Origin: Aquila chrysaetos chrysaetos | Lineage: Eukaryota; Chordata; Aves; Accipitriformes; Accipitridae | DNA length: 64,000 bases | Direction: 5' to 3' | Assembly (NCBI RefSeq): GCF_900496995.4 | Contig: NC_044004.1 | Span: 53,474,224-53,538,223 of the forward strand | Part shown: positions 40,801 to 53,200 of the stretch, piece after piece | Position numbering within the stretch: position 1 is the stretch's first letter | Layout: every line of letters starts with the position of its first letter | Translations under genes and position numbers: made by a program | Notes under the pieces: generated by a model | The model's input: the letters and a program-made list of their open reading frames with translations, nothing else | What the model was told of the DNA's origin: nothing | Database searches by the model: none

Positions 40801-43800
40801 CTTAGATAGCTTTGTAACAAGCAGACAGATATTAAAACTTATTTATTTTCACTTTTATTGTTTACTTCTGATTGCTGTATTATTCTCATGTGAATAATTT
40901 TTATATCGTGTCTTAATTATAAAACATATGAATTATTAATACCCCTTGCTTACATTGACTCATAAGGCTGGATACGTGGACATCTGAGTTTGCCTACCTA
41001 GTTGAGTATATAAGTGGTTTATTCTCACGATACTGAGAACTTGATTGGGTTTTGATGGTTTTCTCTTTGGGGTTTTTTGAGATTTTTCCACCCCACCAGC
41101 CATGTGCCATTAGATTTCTTGCAACTATAAGACGTTTAAGCACAGATATTCAGGGCCTGAAAGAAAGCATCTTGTCAAACCAGGGGCTGTGCTAAACATG
41201 AGATCTTAAGGATACATACCCCAAAAGAGTCTTGAAGTCAAATATTAAATGCTTTTTTTCAACTGGCTGTTCATTTCAGTAACAGCCCAGAAGCACTTGC
41301 TAGAATGGAATTAACTAGATACATATTTTATTATAGAAAAAAATTCTCAGTTTTTTTCCACAAACTGATGACCTCAGTCTGGATAAATACACGTCTAGGT
41401 CTGGAGCAGATGCCTGACTTTTGTCCCTGGCTGCCTTTGCTATTTGTCCAGTTGTACACAGCACTAGCAGTTCGTGGTTTTGTTTGTCACTTTTGGATGA
41501 ACTGTATCAAATTCACAGTTCCATTTGCTAAACCAATTGTCTTCTTGATTAAATGCACGCTATAAAAATGTGTCTGAGTGCTCCTGGCTTTGGCATGTGA
41601 ACTGATTGGAATGAGCTGTGGAAGAAAAGTGTCGCCCGGAGACTGATAAGAAAAGTAACTTTTCCACATGTGGATAATCACGGTTTGCTTTGACTTTCTG
41701 AGGACCAAATTAATCTGTACTTACTGTGTGGTGTTGTAATGCAGTACCGTTAACCAGAATAAGCAAAGTTGTTGTTTTGTTTTGGGGATTTTTTTTGTTG
41801 TTGTTTTAATACCCAAAGGTATTAACAATATTTTCCACAAGTGTTCATTTTAAATAAATCATATTTTGGAAAAAATCTTACTATCACTAGCTCTACTATA
41901 GTCACCACATAGGAACAGTCTTCTGTTTGCTGATTCAAGAGTTCCTACGTACAAGATATTCATTAAGCCCCAAATTTTGTCATCATTTCAAACCAGATGG
42001 TGCTTCATACTGAAATTACCTCTTACATTGACAATCAGTGAAATTTCAAGGAACTTGGCAAGTATTACCTGGTAGCTGGCACATAGGGGTTGCTCCTATC
42101 TCATCATACCTAAGTACTGTTTACTACTTTTCTTGAAAATTTCCAAGTGTAACTGTGTAGACTTAAAGTTTTTTGTACAGTAAAATCAAACTTCTACGTT
42201 GCAAATCCACATAGCAGGTCAGTGCAGGGAGGCTGCTAGGCTGTTAATTCACTCCCTTGTTAGTGCACATTAATCCCCCATGTAAGCAAGCCCTTACTTA
42301 AGCTCATTTCAGTGTAAATCATTTCCACGAGATGAGCTTGCATCCATGACCAAAATCAGAGCATAAATAAAGCTTTAGATACTTTTATATCCACCTAATG
42401 CCAATCATACCACCATTTCTGAATCGATCCATTATTTCCTACCCCTACCCATTGAAGGGGACTTGCCCTTGCCCTGCTTTTTTCACCACAATTTTTTGTC
42501 TTCTGCATTGCAATCTTTATTAATCTTACCAGCTGGAAAGCAGAAACAGATGGCTCTAATTATTTGGACATCGTTTTATCACTAAAAATCAAATTACAGA
42601 AGCTTTCATAGAATAACCTTCCTCATCTGTTAAGTTTTCCATCTTTATTTTGGGAGGAATAGACCAAGTTTATTTTTATATCTGGTGCCTGCTTCCTTTG
42701 CCAGCTAGTTGAAGGACAGCTGTTAATTGTTTATCCTCCATTTGCCTGCAGATCTGTTAGTTATCCTGCCAGGAAAAACCCTCCAAGCAGCCACGTAGGT
42801 GACAGCATTTTGATGTTGTAGTCACATTGCATATAAGGGTAAGGCCACATCATGATTTATGTGAGTTGTCAGGTTCAACATCTCAGAGTCAAAACACAAG
42901 TGATTGGAGCATTAATTTAGAAGGAGCCAAACAAAGTGAGTACAAGATGGGCAAGTATGCCAGAAGCTGGCCCTGTTGCAATTACTGGCATCTTCATGGG
43001 CTGCTTGTTTACATTGGTATTTTTGAGCGAAACAGTCAGGTTGTTCTGGATGTTGTCTTTAAAATCTTCACTTAGGAAATGGACGTGTCTTCAGCAGAGT
43101 GCTTGGGATTCTGTCCCAGACTACAAATGGAGAGAGGCAAAGCCAACCTGGGAGAAAAAGGGACAGGTAAACACATCTCACATAAGCACTTGAAAACTCG
43201 CTTCACCCATTAAAGATTCAATATATTGGTTGAATAAAATGTAATGCCTACCTTCATTATCTTTATGTTAGATCACATCATTAAAGAGAAGGAGCAAGAC
43301 TGGGGCTTATACAGAACGGGCTTTCCATTCTACATTATGTGGCTGCGATGATACTGAGCACCCATAAACACAATTTATTGAGATAGATGTGCTGAATCCA
43401 GGGCAGCCATGCATTACCATGGCAGTGTGAAACAGCTGTAGCTGGGGGAGCATCTCACACCATGTCTTTTAACTTTGTAAGTTTTCTGATTGCATTCTCA
43501 AGGGGTCTAAATTCACTGTTAATAAAATGAAAATGAATAGCCTCAAGTATAACTTGCACAGTGTACTTTAGCAGTTTGAGAGTGGTGGCATGACATGGAT
43601 CCAAAATCCATGCTTTGCTGAGTCTAAAAGGCAGGACCTTTCCACTAGCATCAACTGATTAACTGTATCCCAGCTGAAACCAGGACACCATACAGCATTT
43701 TGGTGCTAAGAGCGGCTAATATAGATACAAACTGGTAAGACACAACAGTGACTATATCGAATGCAACCTCCTGTACTTAGCTGCTGAACTGCTTACCAAG

Positions 43801-44850
43801 TCATCTGGAAAGATTTGTAATAGTTATTTGGGTTTTCTTGGGTTGGAAAGAGTCACAGCAACTTGCAATATTCTCCTATAGTTTAAATTTATTCTTATTA
43901 CTGGGGAGAAATTAAAGTACCAAAAAAATGCATAGAGTGGTAACAGCTTTTGAGAATATCAGCAAAAAACAGCTTCTCATTAGAGCTTATCAACAAGCTT
44001 AGAAATTTTTTTCATATTTCTAGTCCTCATCTTCACAGAGTAAAATATTTACATTAGCAAGTATTTAGCTTGTTAATCAAAATTACCAAAAAGGCCAGCT
44101 TCTCAGAGGTGATACTGTAGGAAAAGAGGAAAGGCTTAGAGTTTGTGAATATCTTAAAGCCTTGATGATATTGATGATTTGTCTCCGGTTGGGTGTTATT
44201 CTGTACAAAGAACAGGTCTGTATTAGAAAAGCAGCATTTGTTCAACAAAGTAGATTTTAAATTCTCAACCTTAAGGGTATTTAAACCTTTATTCTTAAAA
44301 CTTTCTGTTGTGAAATTATGCCAAATTACTGAAATAAATTATGTGAGTAAAATGAGGTATAAATTCTCTTGGATTAGCTTGCAGCTATTTGTACTTGTTC
44401 AGCCTGTTTTATTTAGAAAATTTCCACTAGTTTAATGAAATTATTTTTTATCAAAGTTGAGGTTTTCTACTGAAATATATATATACACACATACATAGAT
44501 AGGCACATTTATCTTCTTAGATCCAAATTACAGTGTTATAAATGGTTTTCTGTCTTTATCAGCTTGCCACATTTCATACAGCTGGATGCCTGCCACATCC
44601 TGTTGTCTCAGGGTAACACCCACAGAGTGAATAAGTAGCTGTCTTTTCATTCGGATCTTAAAGTTGTTCTTACTGCTATTAACATTGCAGCAAAAGTGGC
44701 CGTGGTATTTTATGGACTCCCCTGAAGGCAAGATCACTTCTCCAATGCCTGTGTAATCTAAACATTCCTCACTTTAGCCTCTCGCTGAGATTGCAGGCTC
44801 TGTGTAATCCCCAGTATTTATTGCCTTCCAAATTCCACTCTGTAAGCATC
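37831..44850. other. Intergenic, no gene recognised
   Basis: This is AT-rich non-coding DNA apart from a small CpG-containing patch at about 39100-39420, whose frames on both strands are unconvincing. It also holds the G13 run at 38126 and the T17 tract at 40637. Confidence 0.5.
38126..38171. repeat. G13 run with facing C-rich tract
   Basis: Thirteen Gs at 38126-38138 are followed by TGGGG. GGGTGGGG (38136-38143) is complementary to CCCCACCC (38164-38171), giving an 8-bp stem or a quadruplex-prone strand. Confidence 0.75.
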
Positions 44851-44900
44851 AATATATATGTTTATATATTTTTAAATATATATATATATATGTTTATATT
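44467..44900. repeat. AT-rich microsatellite patches
   Basis: A short (AT)n(AC)n run lies at about 44474-44492. A longer AT-alternating stretch at 44851-44900 contains ATATATATGTTTATAT twice. These are simple repeats upstream of OPN4X, and the small open frame across the second patch is meaningless. Confidence 0.8.
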
Positions 44901-44923
44901 CCATCCAGTATTGCCAGCAAACT

Positions 44924-44960
44924 GTAAACTGAGTTTACAAATGTGTCACATGACACATTT
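44924..44960. promoter_or_regulatory. Two adjacent palindromes, second with an M-box-like core
   Basis: GTAAAC-TGA-GTTTAC (44924-44938) is followed immediately by AAATGTGTCA-CA-TGACACATTT (44939-44960), a perfect 10-bp inverted repeat with a 2-base centre. The core TCACATGA matches the MITF/TFE-type M-box. The site is about 2.2 kb upstream of the first OPN4X coding exon. A regulatory role is inference. Confidence 0.3.
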
Positions 44961-47127
44961 TTCAGCTTTTGACACAGCTCACCACCTGTAACTGAATAAA
45001 TGAGGCCAAAATGTCCAAGTCAGCTTCTCTTCAGTAGAGAGATAAGGTGAGACACCTTTGGGTGTGAAATTCATAGTCCATTTCTCAAATGAGTTTCTGC
45101 AACAGCGAGTTCCCATATGGTGAAGTAAAGCATAATGCATACGACAGGCAAGTAGTACTTGCCCTGAATTACAACATCTATATAATACTCCTCTATATAA
45201 TAACCTTCTACATAGGGGTAAATCCTGAGCATGCCTAACAGATAAGCTAGAAAGGAAATAAAAAAGGATCCTTTTCCTTCCTCCCCAGTTTAGCCTCTTT
45301 GGTATGCATTGCCAGAAATGAGGCAGGGTTCTGATTTAGTGCATGCATGCTGCTAAGAAGATTAGGTTTGAGGGAAGAGGAAAGGAGTTTAACATGGTTA
45401 ATTTGCGTGCCCAGGCAGCCCCGCTCTAAAAGCACGGTGCCGTCTGTGCCTGGTGCCACCGAACAGCCACGGCTGCGTTTCCTCGCTGGCCCACCTCCCC
45501 ACGTGCTGCCCACTCCTACACTACCTCTCACACCTTCTTCAAGGGTAAATGCTACACAGGGTGATGTTTTTTCTTGCTGCCTAATCACTGGGAATAGCAC
45601 CAGCAGATGCTTCTTTTAATTTCTTTCTACTTTTACAGCGATGTTATCTTTGGTGAGGTGTTAGGTTGGCAGTAGCCATCCTGTTACGGGTAGAGTCTGT
45701 CAGACCACTGAGAAGGCTTGAAAGCAGCCTTCTGCTTTGAAGCCATAGTTTTTGTAGCATTTACTACATCACTTTAGCCCCAGGAGCTTTGCCATCAGCA
45801 TTTCTGCTCCAGACCTTCTGTTGTGCGGATGCTCAGGGTGGGCTATGCATCTCACCGGGTGCTCCATCGCCAAATGCAGCCTGGCCCGGGGAGTACCCCC
45901 AGTGGGATCGTGCAGTTAAGGGGATAATGCCCACAGCTAGAACAGTTGTACAAGGAGGGAGCTGTAGTGCGTGTACTTCATCGGTGAGTGAGCAATAATA
46001 GAAGGCAGAAAGGAGAAGCAGCAGTATGAGAGATTAGGAGCTAGCAACAGGGCAAAAAAAAAGGCTGTTCTCACCATTTTTGAATGGCCACTTAAATACT
46101 ACCAGTGGGGCGATAGTTATCATCTTCAACCTGTTCTGTCACCCAGCTCCTCTCCCGCAAGGCAAAATTAGCCTTGTCCCACACTCCGCACATCGCTGAG
46201 CTGCACAGCAGCGATACGTGGCGATGCAAAGCAGGTCCTTGGCTGTGACAAGGTGCCATACCTTTGACTAAGCTGTCCAGATCTGACCGCGTATGTGAGC
46301 GCTCTGCCTGGCTTAGCTGCTTTTGACTTGGTAAATAAGAATCTCCATCAGGCAATTCGGACTCTTCTCGTTGATAATGCTAATGAGAGCTGAGTGGATT
46401 AGCTGTAGGCTGCCCTGCTGCTGAATTTAGCTGGTGATAAATCTGAATTTGTTTTAAAAAAAAAAAAAACAACCACGGAGAGAGTTGGTGGGGATTTATT
46501 CATGTGCCGGAGATAAAGGGCAGTGAAAGAGGTGTCAAGACTATTTAATGTATTTGTGCTTACACAGGCGATGCTACTGCTGCTGTTTTACCTCTGATCT
46601 CCTACCTTTTCCATGGGGAATTCCCATGTTTTACAGCACTGTAAGTTAGTGGATAAGGAGCCTGGGGAGACCCAGGGGATTTCATGTTTTTAAGTGTGGG
46701 ATTTGTTATCGGGGCTCCTAATAAAACCACAGTATGACGGGCTATTCCTTATTGAACTGAAGTTTGTCTTGTCAGCTAGCTCTGCGCCCCAAAGTGCAGC
46801 AGTTACCCAGAGTGAGTTTTATGCTAGCACATCTTCGCATTTTTCACATCATCATTGTAACTTCCTTAGTATTTTTTTCAGTCTGTTTTCCCTGGTTTTT
46901 TTCTTTTTTTTTTTTTTTTTAATATAAATATGTACTGTTAAAGTAATGAAGGCTACTTGAGGGAAACTTGATTACAGGGGATGTGAAAAGAGCTCAGAGG
47001 TGTGTATTTGATTGGCATGAACTGTGAAAGCAAATGCTCTGCCTTGCTTTGACAGGCTGAGCACATGTCCCCTAGAATAAGTGTCCTGAATGGGCTAAGC
47101 TTTCCTTTTCCTCTGTTTTCTATTCAG
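44961..47127. other. Upstream region of OPN4X
   Basis: This presumably contains 5' untranslated exon(s) and promoter elements, but no TATA box or first exon can be fixed. A CpG-containing patch at 45410-45530 carries an E-box CACGTG at 45500-45505. GGATTAG, an OTX/CRX-type site, lies at 46396-46402. No coding upstream exon was recognised. Confidence 0.4.
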
Positions 47128-47270
47128 GGTTTGAACATGGGCACCCAGCCACACCCCGTGACCAAGGCAGAGATCCCCGACTATGTTCTTTACACCGTAG
47201 GAACATGTGTGCTCATTATTGGCTCCATTGGCATCATTGGAAACCTCCTAGTTCTCTACGCATTTTACAG
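47128..47270 (+). CDS. OPN4X: OPN4X exon: N-terminus and helix 1
   Basis: A pyrimidine-rich acceptor ending in AG at 47126-47127 precedes the exon, and the donor GTACAA follows at 47271. ATG at 47137 is chosen as the start. It has A at -3 and G at +4, and gives about 12 residues before the conserved IPD-YVLYTVG segment, close to the usual length of X-class melanopsin N-termini. Helix 1 covers about residues 19-43, with N36 as its conserved asparagine. The frame stays open upstream of the acceptor to an in-frame TGA at 47050, with another ATG at 47065 in a poorer context. The start could therefore lie there if the exon is not spliced, or in an upstream exon joined in phase 0. The exon ends with two bases (AG) of a split serine codon. 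Confidence 0.93.
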
Positions 47271-50200
47271 GTACAAAAATTCCTTTTATGGTTAATCTGA
47301 CTGGCCCTGAGGTTCACATGTTCCTGTGTGTAGATGCTCTGCATTGGTTACCTCTTGGATCAAATCTCCGAGCGAAGGCTGATGGGCAACAAATGGGGTG
47401 GGGGAAAGCTCCCCCTCGCCCCCATCCACGCACATCACTGATAACCTCAGTGTAAGTTCCTCATGTTTTGAGGAATCAGAGAAAATAAATACCTTGTTCT
47501 ATAAACAATTCCAGCTGAAAGTTTAAAGAAGAGTTTAATACTTTTAATGATAGAAACCACAGTCTCCCTGTTGCAGCCTTCTTCACTCACCCTGTAGAAT
47601 TTGCAGAAATACTTGACAAAAACTGACGCTCTTCCCAGCAGCCCAGATGTCCTGGAAGGACCAAGAAAGCAGTGCACAACACGAAATGAGCTCATGACAT
47701 CAGTGTATTCCCTGCTTCAGGCAGATCATAGGATTTCTGTCAGTTTGTGTGCTCGCTTGGCATCTGCCAGTGTAATAGACAGCCAAAGCTACTGCAGCTA
47801 GAGTATGCAAAAATCTCATGGAAAAAATAGCCTTCTTCTGTCCCACACTGTGATGCTGGATTTCAAAATCCTCCTTGCTCACTCTTTGCTGTCATCATGC
47901 GTGTTGATGCAGAGGGGGCTTACAGTGTTACATACACTGGTGGGTTAATGAACAAAGTGTTAGTTTCGTATTTATATGAGATAGAGGAGAAATGGAATTC
48001 CCTGCAACTGTAGATACCTTCATAATTTTTGAAATGCAGTGCAAGCTCTCCATTTTTCTTGAAATGTGTTTGTTTTAGCTGTTGTAATAAAAGCATTAAA
48101 TTGTCAAAGTAGGAAAATCTCCATAGGCAGATGAGCACCTGCGAAGGTGTGAACTCTGCACCCTCTCTCACCCAGTTGTTGCAGGCAGTTATGTGAGCCA
48201 AGATTTTGTTAGAATTGCAGCAGCTTTGAGACGGATTTCTCAATTTCTTTTTCAGTATGTCTTTATCAGCATGAGGAAAGAGAAATTCACGTTAGCTGCA
48301 AATACTGATATTTTAAAGCACATCAGAAAGGCCTCAGTTGCTCAACTTTCTACACTGAAGGAGGTGTTTGGGGGAAAAGAAACAATTATTTCAAACTATT
48401 GAGAACTACTGCATGCAGGTTACAAGAACAAAGCTATTTATAAAATCTTCCTCCCTATGTCTCACAGAGTGTGCCAAGTCACCTCTTTTTGTATTACATC
48501 TACCTAACACTGTGAAAAGTCCTGAATTCAAACTCTAGTTGTCAAAGCTCTTTACTTCAACATGCAACCAATACAGTGGTTCACATTGAAGGACTACTAG
48601 TTCAGTGTTACACCTTCTCAGTATATCCCTCAAAAGTGCCAGTTTTAGGGTAGAGTTGGGTGAGATGAACTCACAAATTAATTTAACTTTCCTAGTAGTA
48701 CATAATATTTGATCAGAGCAATAAGGGCATATTCAACCTAATAATCCCAAGTAGAAGTGAGTTGTTCTTTATCATGTTACCAGTATCTTTACTCCTCTTA
48801 GCCAGAGCCAAGGGTAATCTTGAATACCAGCTGAAATTTCCAAGGAGGTTGTAAATCCAGATATCCCTAAGAAGTGAGACTGTGTGAGGTGGTGAGATGT
48901 GGGGAAAAATACTGGAAGTGATGTTTGTTTTCTTTGGATAAACTTTGCTTGCAGACTGGCTGCTGCTTTCACACTCCTTGTGGTGTTTAATGTTACCTGT
49001 TCATCTGCAGCTGAGAGCTTTTGTTCTCTCATATGAGATGTATATGAACAAAGGTAATTTTTTCAAATCTCTGTGCATGCTCTGCTTGTGCCATAGCGTT
49101 TTGCAAAGGGTCATTTAGTTAGTGAGTCTTCAGGTCAGCAGCTTTTAAAAATTCACCAAAAGTACATCCTTTGGCTCTGTAACCTTCTTCAGATCCCAGT
49201 CTTGCGGAGTGCAGGACATGCTCGGTGTTACTGTGCTTATATGGAACTCCTCTTCTCCTGAACAAATCCATAACTCAAGACAGCTGGAATTCTCCTCAGT
49301 TTGAAAAGGAAACAATCCATTTTAACCCCCTTGCTATTGTCAGTCATCATTTTGAAATGACTACATCTGTAGCTGAAGTAATTGACTGATGATTAACAAT
49401 TGATTGACTTGTAAGTAACCACCGATTGCAACCTCGATAGTTGTTTATGCTAGTAAGCACAGTTATAAAGTTAATTGTTCACTTTATTTATTTAAAATCA
49501 CGTATTTCTCATGTTTTTAAGCAACAAGAAGCTGAGGACACCCCAAAACTACTTTATAATGAATTTGGCTGTGAGCGACTTCCTGATGTCGGCTTCTCAG
49601 GCACCCATGTGCTTTGTCAACAGCTTGCACAGAAAGTGGATTTTTGGAGATATAGGTACTTTTCAACACTAATTCATACCTCCCCAGCTCTACACTGTCT
49701 GCAGCCTATTTTAGCTATTACAATCTTGGCTTGTGCCATGGAGACAGCAGCACAAGGCTCTTGAGTGACAACCCAGGGTCTTGACATCAGCAGTCAGCAT
49801 GATGGCACATGTTTTGTGTTATAGGTTTGATCCTTTCATCTTACTTATTTTGGAAAGAAAGGAGTCAACATCAACATATAATCATGTTACCTTTTAGCCT
49901 GTAAGGGCAGATGCTATGGCTGAAGATGGGTAGAAAAGTTTTATTAAGTCATAAATATTTCTGTCTACGTTAGTTTAAGAGGGAGTTAATATATTTATTT
50001 AGAAATGTATGTTGATATCCATTAGCATGCTTCTAGGAATATCACATTTAATTAAGAGATTTAAATAACGGTCATCAGTTGAGGGCTCTGCAAATTCAAG
50101 CTCCTTTCTTTCCAACTGCAAGAAAGAAAAGGTGATGCATGCTCACACTGTAGCTGAAATGTGAGCATAGCACATTCCTCAGAAGGCTTGATGCTCTGCT

Positions 50201-53200
50201 TGGTACTGCTCGTCATGTCATTGGGTGAAAATTTGCACCAAGTAGCGGTTGTGTATTGGTGGAGCAAGCCCAGAGGCCATGTATTATTTAGCAGCACAGA
50301 AGGGGCGCTTCTTTAGTTTGAGGATGTTTTTAGTCTTGCTCATCCCCTTAGATAAAATCAGTGTATATGATCGTGCTGCCATAAATGAAGCAATTGAGTT
50401 GGGTTGAGTGGCATTTGGTCCTTAATTGCAGGTTACTTACAAAGACTTTAGAAGCCTGCTTTAAGGTTGCATCTGGTATTTCAACTGTCTGCCATTCCTG
50501 GTGGACTGTTGTCTCTAACCACACGGGGTGACTCAAGATCTCAAAAAATGAACGATCATTCAACACAGGTTTCTGAATCAAATGAGGGATAGTATAACTC
50601 TACAAGTTTTCATCTGCTAGTGAAATGCCTGAATGCAAAGGGGTGGGGGGGAAAGGTTTCATGTAAAAACTGTCAGTTTTTTCAAAAAGTGATGCTATTC
50701 AATATAGGAGCTGGAGCTATGTTTTACAGCTGGTCTTTTAGCCATCAAATTTAAACCACTTCTACATTTTTAAGCCACATAAACCAAAGTCATTTTTTGA
50801 AACATCCATCTGTCATTAGCAGACAGATGTCTGCTGCAGCCTGTTAAGATCAATATATTGGGCAACAGTCCAGGAAAATGTAACTTTAATTAGATTGGAT
50901 TTTCTTTGAGGCAGTTTTCCATTGACAAAAAGTTCCCAGTTGCAGCCTGCAGTGGAGAGCAGGACTTGTTAAATACGTAGGTTTGTATTTTATTAATATT
51001 TGTGGCTTTTTCTAATAAACATTTAATAACTATGAAATTGTAAGGCTAAGAAAATTCTCCTAATGGGAGAGAAGTCCTGAGCCAGGAAAAAAAATGGGAG
51101 GTTTATCATGTCAGGCTCTGAGAGAAAACATGCATCTGTTTTAAGAAAATCCCTGACATTGCCATTTTCTGCTTCAGGCTGTGACTTGTACGCTTTCTGT
51201 GGGGCACTCTTTGGAATAACCTCAATGATGACTTTATTAGCTATTTCTGTTGACCGCTACCTTGTGATCACTAAGCCCCTACGGTCCATACAGTGGTCTT
51301 CAAAGAAACGCACCGTGCAGATCATCGCCGTCGTGTGGCTGTACTCGCTGGGATGGAGCGTGGCTCCACTCTTCGGGTGGAGTATGTTGCCTGCTCTCTA
51401 TCTCTTCTACTGTTCCCTATGTGGTCTGTTTTAGCCTTGCTCAGGGTATAAAAAAATGAGGTTTTGGATAAATTATTGGGTGGATGCCTAGCCGCCACAT
51501 GATTGTTTATTGTTGTACTGTGTATCTGCACCTGTTGCACTGCAGATACCCTCCTCCCCCTGACCCTCATGTTCTATTCAAGCACAACAAATTGCAGATG
51601 CAGTATTAGGTGTATCTGAGGGTCTGGCAGTCAGGACCTCCTCTCCACATGTGCACTCGCATTCTCAGACCGCACATATCATACAGCCAACATAGCTCTT
51701 GAAGACTATGTATATAGTACAGGGTTTATTTTAAGTGCTCAGTTGTTAGATCAGCAACTGCGCAAGCTTTGGGTGTATGTGTGAATAATGTATTCCATGT
51801 ATTTCATAGGTTCCTATGTGCCTGAGGGCTTGATGATATCCTGTACATGGGACTATGTAACCTACTCCCCTGCAAACAGAAGTTACACCATGATTTTATG
51901 TTGCTGCGTGTTTTTTATTCCCCTGATAATAATATTCCATTGTTATTTATTTATGTTCCTGGCCATAAGACGTACTGGCAGGTAAGCAATATAGCTAAAA
52001 TAAGTAAATCTCCCTTTTCTTGTATTGAGAAGATTTTCTCAATTTCTTTAGCTGCAGAAAAATCTGAATCAAAAATTAATCTGAATTTAAATTGGAAATA
52101 GTGGTAGACTATTAACAGCTGTAACTGGAGAAATATTTTTGCCAACATCAAAACTGGAACGGATGTATGTATTTTGGATTAAGGAAAGAAGTCTCTGGTT
52201 GTTCTAATCTTATCCCAAAGTGTGGTAATTAATAGTACATCAGATAATTTGATAGTTTGGATTAGTTGTATTTCAGACTTGCAATACAAGGAACACGGTC
52301 CTTGTGTATTCCAGCACAGTTTTCAGCCCCAAGGGATGATGAATAGCATGTAACAATGGGAGCATCATCTGTCTTTGAGCTGCTCTGTAAACATAACAGT
52401 CCTCATATTTTTTTGACAGTTTTATTTAAGGCAGGCATCCCAGAAAACCTTGTGGTTCACTCAAGCATCACAACTGCATGCATAATATCTGGCTATGCTT
52501 GTTAGGACACTTCTTCCCCCCCTCCCCAAATTCTTGGTCTATATTTGAAATAAAAAACCCAGCAGAGTGTTAGATCTGTAAAGTAACTTCATTTGGCCAG
52601 TTATTTTTCTCCTAATGAGCACACGACTTATCTTTGGTCTGATCCAATACCAGCTGGAGTTGTGAGTCCTTCCCACTGCTTGCAGTGTCATCAGCTCCGA
52701 TGGCTTTTTTCTGCGCCTATCTGCAGGCACTTGTTGAAGTCAATTGGCTTCACAAGGCTAAATTTTTGCAAGCATGTTTAACTGTATGCCTAAATTGAAG
52801 TTCTTACTGAACTCTATTTTTTGGCCTTGGTCTTGGTTTTTACCATGCTTTGTGTATGCATATTTGATACCAAGCGAAGGAGCAAAGAATGCATACTTAA
52901 AACAGTCATGTCTTGTACACCCGTGAAGCACAGTGGCCACATGATTTTTCTATGCCTTTTGCTCACTAATACAGTAAACTGTCTTTATGGGTATGTTCAC
53001 AGTGCACCAGGAAGCATTTTGTTACCCCGCTGGCTGGTAATTACTGTCTTCAGCCTGAAAAATGTCTTCATTTAACAACATCGATATGTAAAAATTGTTA
53101 TTTCTATGCTAAACTATATAAAATACTAAACCATATAAAACCATTTTTTTAATAAAGTGTGGGGTGTTTGTATGATGTGAGAAGATAATTTGATGGAACA

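Noticed and set aside
42936-43193. Plus-strand 85-codon frame with a hydrophobic segment upstream of OPN4X
   Set aside because: The segment resembles a membrane helix only by composition. There is no signal peptide, exon chain or family similarity.
1-47127. Exons of expected neighbours by paralogy with the OPN4M locus (PDLIM5- or BMPR1B-like)
   Set aside because: No LIM, PDZ or receptor-kinase motif could be recognised in any frame by reading. A search could still find short exons.
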